A stretch of DNA of 7,442 nucleotides from Verrucomicrobiaceae bacterium (lineage in GTDB: Bacteria; Verrucomicrobiota; Verrucomicrobiae; Verrucomicrobiales; Akkermansiaceae): contig RPOS01000143.1 in the NCBI GenBank assembly GCA_003820635.1, positions 1 to 7,442 of the forward strand, read 5' to 3'. The notes below the pieces were generated by a model that saw only the letters and a program-made list of their open reading frames with translations, was not told the origin of the DNA and did no database searches. Position numbers and translations under genes: made by a program. Shown piece after piece: positions 1 through 5,508 of the stretch (the stretch's first letter is position 1; each line of letters opens with the position of its first letter).

Positions 1-453
1 GCCGATGGCGCCTATCTGTTAGTCCGGATGCAGAATGAAAACCATCCGAACCTCGCCGAAGCCCGCCGCCTGCTATCATGGAACGGCGGCGGCGCGAACA
101 GCTCCGGCCGCGGCATCGCCAACATCGACACCCAGGGCAACGTCCACCCCGACCAGTTCTGGCAGGACATCACGCTCGGCAACGTCAAGCGCATGCCATT
201 CTCCGAAATCTGGGAGGGCAACAACCCGGACTCCGCCGGCATCCTCAAATCAATCCGCTCGATCGGCCTGCTTTCGCAGGAAGAACGCCAGTCCCGCATG
301 ACCGGACCCTGCGCCGATTGCAAATGGTTCTCCATCTGCGGCGGCGGCTTCCGCACCCGCGCCGCCTTCTGCAACGATGGCCACCTCTGGGGCTCCGATC
401 CCGGCTGCTACCTCAAGGATGAGGAGCGCCTCGAAGCCTGCGCCGTCGCGTGA
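1..453 (+). CDS. NirJ/AhbC-like radical SAM protein, C-terminal part (partial, 5' end outside window)
   Basis: The frame is open from base 1 to a TGA at 451-453, giving 150 visible residues, so this is the 3' end of a longer gene; the ATG at 28 is internal. The visible part matches the C-terminal SPASM/Twitch region of the NirJ/AhbC radical SAM group: a G-R-G-I-A-N-I-D stretch, then G-N-V-H-P-D-Q-F-W, then T-L-G-N-V and P-F-S-E-I-W, and a cysteine set C104-x2-C107-x5-C113 with a later C136 (numbered from the first visible residue) followed by Y-L-x-D-E-E. In this group those cysteines bind an auxiliary 4Fe-4S cluster. Family members act on siroheme-derived tetrapyrroles in heme d1 synthesis (NirJ) or the siroheme-dependent heme route (AhbC). 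The catalytic CxxxCxxC motif would lie upstream of the window, so I cannot choose between NirJ and AhbC and give no symbol. Confidence 0.88.
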   Translation, partial: ADGAYLLVRMQNENHPNLAEARRLLSWNGGGANSSGRGIANIDTQGNVHPDQFWQDITLGNVKRMPFSEIWEGNNPDSAGILKSIRSIGLLSQEERQSRMTGPCADCKWFSICGGGFRTRAAFCNDGHLWGSDPGCYLKDEERLEACAVA

Positions 454-491
454 TCCTACAAAGCCAAATCCACGGACTGCCCCGCCCTCTG

Positions 492-595
492 CGACCCACT
501 CCCGGGGTCGGATGATCCTGTTGATCAGGTTCCCCGGGTGTTCGTCTCTATCGCTCCTCGACCCGCGGCTGATTTCTCAGATCCCTGTCGGGGTC
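492..595. repeat. REP-like palindromic intergenic element (three hairpins)
   Basis: Three short inverted repeats follow one another. CGACCC (492-497) pairs with GGGTCG (505-510) around a 7-nt loop. CCCCGGGT (532-539) pairs with ACCCGCGG (561-568) with one mismatch and a 21-nt loop. GATCCC (580-585) pairs with GGGGTC (590-595) through one wobble pair and a TGTC tetraloop. Between the first two, CCTG (517-520) and CAGG (526-529) form a smaller stem. The overall pattern resembles GC-rich interspersed palindromic elements that I recall from Verrucomicrobia and Planctomycetes intergenic regions, apparently somewhat decayed here. Only one copy is in this window, so its repeated nature is inferred. 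It could also act as an mRNA 3'-end stabiliser for the upstream gene. Confidence 0.5.
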
Positions 596-702
596 AAGAC
601 GCCAAATTTCAATCCTCAAAGGCATTGGCCTTCAGCCGGGCGGACCGCCAGTTGGATCGCGCGGTTGCCGCTCGCTTGCTGGTCCCGGCCTAAACTCTCG
701 CG

Positions 703-876
703 ATGTTGCTGATGATTTCCACTGTGCCTCTTTTCAAGAGGTCAGAGCAGGCATGGTTCGAACAGGAAACCCTGATGAAACCCGATCCTCGGTTTCCAGC
801 GTGGTCGCGCCACGAATACCAGGTGGCCATACAAGTCCGAAAGGAACTGCGGGAGATCCTCGACATGGTTCCATGA
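703..876 (+). CDS. Short ORF of 57 codons, doubtful
   Basis: An ATG at 703 opens a frame to a TGA at 874-876. It is preceded in frame by a TAA at 691, so it cannot extend upstream. The predicted peptide is charged, with a helix-like C-terminal half (pattern Y-Q-V-A-x-Q-V-R-K-E-L-R-E-I-L) and no signal peptide or known motif. Codon use is weaker than in the neighbouring genes: about 65 percent G or C in third positions by my count, with rarer codons such as ATA, CGA and TCA. There is no ribosome binding site. It may be a real small protein, a decayed fragment, or chance. I do not recognise it. Confidence 0.22.
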   Translation: MLLMISTVPLFKRSEQAWFEQETLMKPDPRFPAWSRHEYQVAIQVRKELREILDMVP

Positions 877-946
877 TCCCCATTTTCCGGCACAGAGCCT
901 GCTTTTCATTGCATTGCCCGGAATCGGCGCGAAACTGCCGCCGCTG

Positions 947-1483
947 ATGCACTCGCAGGACGACATTCACTACGCACTCGAAACCACCCGCGTCTTGCGC
1001 GAGCCGGACCGGCGCATCCAGACATTCGGCGAGACGCGCTTCGAGTTCCAGCTCATCAGTGAGTTGATGGACCGCGCGGGAGAAGTCCGCATCCGCACCG
1101 GTGAGGTGGAGGCACAGCGGCCGCGCATCCTGCGGCCCGAGGCTTTCCGCGAGATCGAGTTGGAGGGCTTCAATCCGACCGCCCGCGCCCGCTTTGACAA
1201 GATGGTGGAAAAATTCCGCGCCGAGGGCAAAGACCTGGCCTTCCTGCAATACGGTTTCCAGTTCCGCCGCGGCGAGGTGCATGAGGAAATCGTCCACGAG
1301 AGCATCGACTCCGTGCGCGAGCGTGTGCTCGACGAGATCCGCCAGACCGGCAATCCCTCCCGCGCCGTCATCGAGGGTGTCGATGACGCATGGGAAATCT
1401 GCATCCTCAAGTTTTCCTTCGACATGATCCTGCGCTCGCATGAAATCAACGCCTTCGATTTCAAGCGCCGCGGGCTGATCTGA
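947..1483 (+). CDS. Conserved hypothetical protein, probably Verrucomicrobia-type, 178 aa
   Basis: I chose the ATG at 947. An in-frame TTG at 914 would add 11 residues (P-G-I-G-A-K-L-P-P-L) that look non-conserved. The product is soluble and highly charged, with no signal peptide or membrane segment. It starts D-D-I-H-Y-A-L-E, then has an R-x-I-x-T-F-G-x-T-x-F-x-F pattern near residues 23-34, a D-L-A-F-L-Q-Y-G-F-Q-F block at 96-106, H-E-E-I-V-H-E-S-I at 112-120, G-V-D-D-A-W-E at 144-150 and a terminal F-D-F-K-R-R-G-L. This pattern matches my memory of a conserved, uncharacterised family in Verrucomicrobia genomes; I know no function for it. Third-position GC periodicity is strong. It lies 21 nt ahead of the LysM gene and is probably co-transcribed with it and uvrB. 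No Shine-Dalgarno is visible. Confidence 0.85.
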   Translation: MHSQDDIHYALETTRVLREPDRRIQTFGETRFEFQLISELMDRAGEVRIRTGEVEAQRPRILRPEAFREIELEGFNPTARARFDKMVEKFRAEGKDLAFLQYGFQFRRGEVHEEIVHESIDSVRERVLDEIRQTGNPSRAVIEGVDDAWEICILKFSFDMILRSHEINAFDFKRRGLI

Positions 1484-1504
1484 TCCACTGAGTTTCCCCG
1501 GCCC

Positions 1505-2389
1505 ATGAGTCTCTGGACGCTCGTCAAGATCTTCGCCGCCCTCTGCGTGATGGCCGTCATGGCCCTCACCGCCATGCTCGCCTATCACGTGACCATCGCG
1601 CCCCTCGGCGGGGTTTTCGAGAAGATCATCCCGGACCCCGTGCGCATCGTTCCCGGCCAATCGGATGACGAGTTGGCGAAAATGCTCGAATCACCGGAAA
1701 TGCCCGACATCAATCCCGGCGAGAAAGCATTCCAAAAAGCACACGAGCTGCTTGCGCTCGGCAGGATTCCCGAGGCCCGGGAAAAGCTCACCGCCATCGT
1801 CAACGTCTTTCCCGGTTCGTCCACCGCGCCCACCGCGCGGCGCATCGTCGGCGAGATCAATCTCGATGAAATCCTTGCCGCCTCGCACATGGAGGGCAAA
1901 CAAATCCATGTCGTGAAACGCGGCGAATCCCTGTTGGGCATTGCGGCCAAATACAACACCACCATCGATTGCATCATGCATCTCAACTCGATGATGGAAA
2001 TGCCGCGCATCCAGCCGGGCGACGAACTCGTCGTCATGCCGCTGGATTTCCGCCTGCTCATCGAGCCGCGCCGCAAGTCGGTCTCGCTGTGGCAAGGCGG
2101 GCGATTCGTCCGCGAGTATCCGGTCCTGCATTTCGACGCATCGGCCACACAACCGAGGCGCGCCGTCATCAACTCGAAAGCCGCGGAGCTCGACGGCCGC
2201 CGCGTGCTGCCGCAGTCGAAGGAATACCGCGCCGCCGAAAAGGTGATCCTCATCGACAAGCCGGCGCTGCAGATCCGCAGCTGGGACGGCGGCGAGGAAA
2301 AACCCGCTGGCGGCATCTTGCTGCGGCCGGAGGACATGGAGGAAATCGCCCTGCTCACCCGCACCGGCAACGAGGTGGAAATCCGTTAG
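1505..2389 (+). CDS. Membrane-anchored LysM protein with degenerate L,D-transpeptidase (YkuD-like) C-terminus
   Basis: The 294-residue product has an N-terminal hydrophobic helix (about 5-28) without a clear cleavage site, so it is probably a signal anchor with the rest outside the cytoplasm. A TPR-like helical pair follows at about 74-118 (pattern A-F-x-K-A-H-E-L-L-A-L-G-R-I-P-E-A). Residues 134-178 form a LysM peptidoglycan-binding domain (I-H-V-V-K-R-G-E-S-L through P-G-D-E-L-V-V-M). Residues 182-294 follow the outline of a YkuD L,D-transpeptidase: an opening strand pair ending in G-G-R-F-V-R-E-Y-P-V and a closing G-G-I-L-L-R-P-E-D-M-E-E-I. In active enzymes the last block reads S-x-G-C-[IV]-R; here G270 stands where the catalytic Cys is expected, and R258 follows I257 where the I-H-G histidine should be. 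It therefore probably binds the cell wall without cross-linking it. Its stop is 7 nt before uvrB. Confidence 0.85.
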   Translation: MSLWTLVKIFAALCVMAVMALTAMLAYHVTIAPLGGVFEKIIPDPVRIVPGQSDDELAKMLESPEMPDINPGEKAFQKAHELLALGRIPEAREKLTAIVNVFPGSSTAPTARRIVGEINLDEILAASHMEGKQIHVVKRGESLLGIAAKYNTTIDCIMHLNSMMEMPRIQPGDELVVMPLDFRLLIEPRRKSVSLWQGGRFVREYPVLHFDASATQPRRAVINSKAAELDGRRVLPQSKEYRAAEKVILIDKPALQIRSWDGGEEKPAGGILLRPEDMEEIALLTRTGNEVEIR

Positions 2390-2396
2390 GACGCGC

Positions 2397-4586
2397 ATGG
2401 CTTTCCAACTTGTCAGCGATTACCAGCCGGAGGGCGACCAGGCGCAGGCGATCGCCAAGCTGGCCAAATCCCTGGAGGCCGGCAACCGCCACCAGACGCT
2501 GCTCGGCGTCACCGGCTCCGGCAAAACCTTCACCATGGCCAATTTGATCGCGCGCCACGGCAGGCCGACGCTGATCATGAGTCATAACAAAACCCTCGCG
2601 GCCCAGTTATACTCGGAATTCAAGAACTTCTTCCCCCACAACGCGGTGGAGTATTTCGTTTCCTACTTCGATTACTATCAGCCGGAAGCCTACATCCCGC
2701 GCAGCGACACCTACATCGAGAAGGACTCCGCCATCAACGAGGAGATCGAGCGGCTGCGGCTCAGCACGATGGGCTCGCTGCTCACGCGGCAGGACACCAT
2801 CGTCGTCGCCTCCGTTTCCTGCATCTATGGCTTGGGATCTCCGGAGGATTACGAAAACATGATGGTGCCGGTGTGGGCTGGCCAGAAGCTGACCCGCGAG
2901 GAATTCCTCAACTCGCTCGTCGGCATGCTTTTCGAGCGCAACGACATCCAGTTCGGCCGGGGAAAATTCCGCGTCCGCGGCGATGTGGTGGAGGTCCATC
3001 CCGCCTATCTCGATGAAACGGCGATCCGGGTGGAGTTTTTCGATGACGTGGTGGAGCGCATCTCCAGCATCCACACGCTCACCGGCAAACAGATCGAACG
3101 CCTCGAAAGCCACACGTTTTTCCCTGCGAAACAATTCGTCACGCCCGGAGACAAGATGAAGCGTGCGGCCATTGCCATCCGCGCCGAACTCGAAGCGCGG
3201 GTGGCGGACTTGGAAAAGCACAACAAACTGCTCGAAGCCCAGCGGCTCAAAATGCGCACGGAATACGATCTCGAAATGATGGCCGAGATGGGATTTTGCC
3301 AAGGCATCGAAAACTACTCGCGCCACATCACCGGCCGCGATCCCGGCGCGCGTCCTTACACGCTGCTGGATTTCTTCCCGCGCGATTTCCTGCTCATGAT
3401 CGATGAAAGCCACGCCACCATCCCGCAGATCGGCGGCATGTATGAGGGCGACAAGAGCCGCAAGACGGTGCTCGTGGAGCACGGTTTCCGCCTGCCCAGC
3501 GCGCTCGACAACCGGCCGCTGCGCTTCGAGGAGTTCATGCAGATGACCGGCCAGCGGCTCTACGTTTCGGCCACGCCGGGCCCCTTCGAAATCGCCAACT
3601 CACGCCCTGAAAACAAAACCTACATCCCGGTCGTCACCAAGGATGCGTCCGGCAGGCCCATTCCCGCGGCCATGCGCAAGCTCAAGGTGAAACCCAGCGG
3701 CAATGACGAAGCGGTGGAAAATTTCGATCCCACCAGGCGCGGCACGCCGCTCGTCGTCGAGCAGATCATCCGCCCCACCGGACTGCTCGATCCGGTGATC
3801 ACCCTGCGCCCGCTCAAGGGCCAGATCGATGAAACCATCGAGCTCTGCCGCCAGCGCGTCGAGCGCCACGAGCGCGTGCTGGTCACCACCCTCACCAAGA
3901 AAACCGCCGAGGACCTCAGCGAGTATCTCAAGGGCGTGGGTCTCAAGGTGCGCTACATCCATGCCGATATCGACGCCGTGGAGCGCGTGGAAATCCTACG
4001 CCAACTGCGCGCCGCCACCGTGGATGTGCTGGTGGGCATCAACCTGCTGCGCGAAGGGCTCGACCTGCCGGAAGTCTCGCTGGTTTGCATCCTGGATGCC
4101 GACAAGGAGGGCTTCCTGCGCAATGAAACCTCGCTGATCCAGACCGCCGGCCGCGCCGCCCGCCACATCAGCGGCGAGTGCGTGCTGTTCTGTGATGTGG
4201 TGACGGACTCGATCCAGTCCCTGCTCGATGTTTCCAAGCACCGCCGCAGCCGCCAGCAGGCATACAACGAACAGCATGGAATCACCCCGCAGGGCGTGAA
4301 ACGCGCGCTGCAACAAAGCCTGCACACCCACGAATACGAACTCGAACAGGCCGATACCCTCAACCGCTCGCTGGTGGCCGATGATGTGGAAACTTATGAC
4401 AAGATCCGCGTCATCGCCGAGCTTGAGGAGGAAATGCGCGAGGCCTCATCGCGTTTGGAATTCGAGCGCGCCGCCCACCTGCGCGATCAAATCGCCGCTT
4501 TGAAGAATCCGCCAGCTGCAGCTGGGCGCAAGCCGGTGAAATATCCTGCGGGAAAAAGCCGCCGCGGCAAACGAGCATCTTCTTGA
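2397..4586 (+). CDS. uvrB: UvrABC excinuclease subunit B
   Basis: UvrB is the damage-verifying helicase-like subunit of nucleotide excision repair. It is loaded onto DNA by UvrA and then recruits UvrC. The 729-residue product shows Walker A G37-V-T-G-S-G-K-T44, the DNA-clamping beta-hairpin with Y-Y-Q-P-E-A-Y-I-P (93-101), Walker B I-D-E-S-H (335-339), S-A-T-P-G (391-395), R-P-T-G-L-L-D-P (459-466), L-R-E-G-L-D-L-P-E-V (551-560), motif VI Q-T-A-G-R-A-A-R (582-589), and a C-terminal UVR domain (about 670-703) that contacts UvrC. It is longer than the E. coli protein (673 aa) because of about 48 extra residues between S-A-T-P-G and V-V-E-Q (within 400-452) and a basic Lys/Arg-rich tail (about 705-729). 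The ATG is preceded by AGGA (2388-2391), one of the few Shine-Dalgarno-like sites here. It lies 7 nt after the LysM gene. Confidence 0.98.
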   Translation: MAFQLVSDYQPEGDQAQAIAKLAKSLEAGNRHQTLLGVTGSGKTFTMANLIARHGRPTLIMSHNKTLAAQLYSEFKNFFPHNAVEYFVSYFDYYQPEAYIPRSDTYIEKDSAINEEIERLRLSTMGSLLTRQDTIVVASVSCIYGLGSPEDYENMMVPVWAGQKLTREEFLNSLVGMLFERNDIQFGRGKFRVRGDVVEVHPAYLDETAIRVEFFDDVVERISSIHTLTGKQIERLESHTFFPAKQFVTPGDKMKRAAIAIRAELEARVADLEKHNKLLEAQRLKMRTEYDLEMMAEMGFCQGIENYSRHITGRDPGARPYTLLDFFPRDFLLMIDESHATIPQIGGMYEGDKSRKTVLVEHGFRLPSALDNRPLRFEEFMQMTGQRLYVSATPGPFEIANSRPENKTYIPVVTKDASGRPIPAAMRKLKVKPSGNDEAVENFDPTRRGTPLVVEQIIRPTGLLDPVITLRPLKGQIDETIELCRQRVERHERVLVTTLTKKTAEDLSEYLKGVGLKVRYIHADIDAVERVEILRQLRAATVDVLVGINLLREGLDLPEVSLVCILDADKEGFLRNETSLIQTAGRAARHISGECVLFCDVVTDSIQSLLDVSKHRRSRQQAYNEQHGITPQGVKRALQQSLHTHEYELEQADTLNRSLVADDVETYDKIRVIAELEEEMREASSRLEFERAAHLRDQIAALKNPPAAAGRKPVKYPAGKSRRGKRASS

Positions 4587-4891
4587 CCACAGATGCCGCC
4601 CGCCCCAAGGCTCGCCGCGTGATCACCGTCAAGCCAGACCGCCCATATTTCGATGCCTGGCTGCGCCGCACCAGCCGCCAGTTCGCAGTGAGCGGCCGGC
4701 TCAGCCAGACGGCGGTGGTGCTTGCCAGCGAAAACGGCGGGACCGCCGACGAGTGGAGCACGCGACTGCGCACCCTGTTGGAAGGCGGCGAGGTTCCATC
4801 GCTGGAATTGCTGACAAGAATCGACGCGCTGCTGGCCGGCCCTTCACCGGCCCGCGCGGATGATACGGCCCAGGGGTCGCTTTTCCCATAA
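4583..4891 (+). CDS. Small helix-turn-helix-like protein coupled to uvrB
   Basis: The frame begins with a TTG at 4583 whose last bases overlap the uvrB stop (TTGA), suggesting translational coupling; a GTG at 4619 is an alternative start giving 90 residues. The product of at most 102 residues has a basic N-terminus, then a helical core: D-R-P-Y-F-D-A-W-L, a segment L-S-Q-T-A-V-V-L-A, then W-S-T-R-L-R-T-L-L-E-G, and P-S-L-E-L-L-T-R-I-D-A-L-L. The spacing resembles a small Xre/lambda-repressor-like helix-turn-helix, in which a L-S-Q-x-A helix is followed by an L-x-G-x-x-x-P-S-x-x-x-L recognition and closing helix. DNA binding is inferred only. The tail (about 90-102) is likely unstructured and ends Q-G-S-L-F-P, which could be a short linear motif. 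Codon periodicity supports a real gene. Confidence 0.75.
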   Translation: MTTDAARPKARRVITVKPDRPYFDAWLRRTSRQFAVSGRLSQTAVVLASENGGTADEWSTRLRTLLEGGEVPSLELLTRIDALLAGPSPARADDTAQGSLFP

Positions 4892-4946
4892 GCATGGTTT
4901 GGGAACAGCGCCCGGAAAGAACCCGTGGGAAGGGTCCCAGAAAAAA

Positions 4947-4969
4947 GATATGTTTTAACGATATGTTTT
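4947..4969. repeat. Tandem 10-bp direct repeat, AT-rich
   Basis: GATATGTTTT occurs at 4947-4956 and again at 4960-4969, separated by AAC (13-bp period). It lies in the most AT-rich part of an otherwise GC-rich window, between an A6 run (4941-4946) and a T run (4966-4971). Each copy contains TATGTT, a 4/6 match to a -10 box. A 5-bp stem (TGGGA 4926-4930 / TCCCA 4935-4939) sits just upstream. This could be a duplicated protein-binding site or a promoter UP-type element for the 5065 gene; nothing proves either. Confidence 0.5.
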
Positions 4970-4991
4970 TTGTTGCCGGATAGATGATTCA

Positions 4992-5025
4992 TGGCAATCG
5001 TGCTGATAGTAAAACTCGATTGCCA
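4992..5025. promoter_or_regulatory. Perfect 9-bp inverted repeat, candidate operator
   Basis: TGGCAATCG (4992-5000) is the exact reverse complement of CGATTGCCA (5017-5025), with a 16-nt AT-rich centre. A further TGGCA at 5036-5040 forms a second, 5-bp inverted pair with TGCCA at 5021-5025. The site lies 39 nt before the ATG at 5065 and its right arm overlaps a -35-like TTGCCA. That placement fits a dimeric regulator site, and as RNA it could also form a 5'-leader hairpin. Confidence 0.45.
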
Positions 5026-5046
5026 GTCAGGATTTTGGCATATGAG
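5020..5046 (+). promoter_or_regulatory. Weak candidate promoter for the zinc-ribbon gene
   Basis: TTGCCA (5020-5025, 5/6 match to the -35 consensus) is followed after 15 nt by TATGAG (5041-5046, 4/6 match to the -10 consensus). Transcription would begin about 12 nt before the ATG at 5065. The spacer is shorter than the usual 16-18 nt, so this is a weak call. It is supported mainly by its position in the only AT-rich gap between two compact gene runs and by its overlap with the inverted repeat. Confidence 0.22.
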
Positions 5047-5064
5047 TGCATTCCCCCTCGATCC

Positions 5065-5460
5065 ATGCACAGACTGCCATCCAGTTCCGCAATCCGCCGC
5101 ATCCGCCTCGCGGCACTGTTGCTCGGTGCCATATGCCTGATCACCCCGGCCGCCGCCGGCGTGCTGGTTTACTCGATTATGAACGGCGACAAGGAACTGG
5201 CCATGATGGGCACCGCCATGATCATCCTCGTCGGGCTGGTGGTGTTGATGCAGTGGGTGATCGCCACCCGGGCGACCTGCCCTCTGTGTCTTGCTCCGGT
5301 GCTCAGTGCCAGGGGCTGCGTAAAACACCGCAACGCGCGGACTTTTCTAGGCAGCCACCGCATCCGGGTCGCGCTGGCCGTTTTATTCAGGAACCAGTTC
5401 CGCTGCCCCTTCTGCGGCGAGCCCACCGTCTTGAAGGTGCGCGAGCGGAAAACCCGGTGA
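5065..5460 (+). CDS. Two-TM membrane protein with split zinc-ribbon
   Basis: I chose the ATG at 5065 (131 aa). An in-frame ATG at 4984 would translate the AT-rich region that contains the inverted repeat, and would give a poor N-terminus. After a basic start (R-R-I-R) there are two hydrophobic segments, about 14-38 and 46-67, separated by a short polar turn (N-G-D-K-E). The positive-inside rule suggests that both termini face the cytoplasm. The C-terminal part carries C72-P-L-C75 and C114-P-F-C117-G-E, two knuckles likely binding one zinc ion, with an additional C85 and a basic linker (K-H-R-N-A-R, S-H-R-I-R-V) between them. I recall similar unnamed proteins in Verrucomicrobia but no function. 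The FKBP gene begins 48 nt downstream, so co-transcription is plausible. Confidence 0.82.
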   Translation: MHRLPSSSAIRRIRLAALLLGAICLITPAAAGVLVYSIMNGDKELAMMGTAMIILVGLVVLMQWVIATRATCPLCLAPVLSARGCVKHRNARTFLGSHRIRVALAVLFRNQFRCPFCGEPTVLKVRERKTR

Positions 5461-5508
5461 CCGATTCGGGGGGTTGACAGGGCCTGCTGATTGGGCTGAG
5501 TTCCGGCC

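Larger units (their letters stand above)
454..946. other. Intergenic stretch without a convincing gene
   Basis: About 490 bases separate the NirJ-like gene from the next well supported gene. The first part holds a three-hairpin palindromic element (492-595). A smaller AAGGC/GCCTT stem lies at 619-632. The second half holds only a weak 57-codon ORF (703-876) and open but composition-poor frames on both strands. I see no T-tract terminator, no tRNA and no recognisable gene remnant. A promoter for the downstream unit is expected here, but I found no convincing -35/-10 pair. Confidence 0.6.

Noticed and set aside
734..1660. Minus-strand open frame of 308 codons covering the 703-946 gap
   Set aside because: Most of it is antisense to the well supported 947-1483 gene, and its Asp/His/Gly-rich composition is typical of shadow frames. 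The part in the gap alone shows no recognisable domain.
4926..4946. Stem TGGGA/TCCCA followed by an A run, considered as a terminator
   Set aside because: The stem is only 5 bp, and the following run is A and not T on the + strand. On the minus strand there is no upstream gene to terminate.
4984..5064. Extended N-terminus of the zinc-ribbon protein from ATG 4984
   Set aside because: It would translate the inverted repeat and AT-rich DNA with poor codon bias, and would place 27 polar residues before a natural basic/hydrophobic start at 5065.
4411..5328. Minus-strand open frame of 305 codons across the uvrB end and the AT-rich gap
   Set aside because: It is antisense to three genes, changes composition abruptly through the gap, and contains no motif.
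5474..5479. Perfect TTGACA hexamer before the FKBP gene
   Set aside because: At 16-18 nt spacing there is no acceptable -10 (TGAGTT at best), and transcription would start at or inside the coding start. Probably chance.
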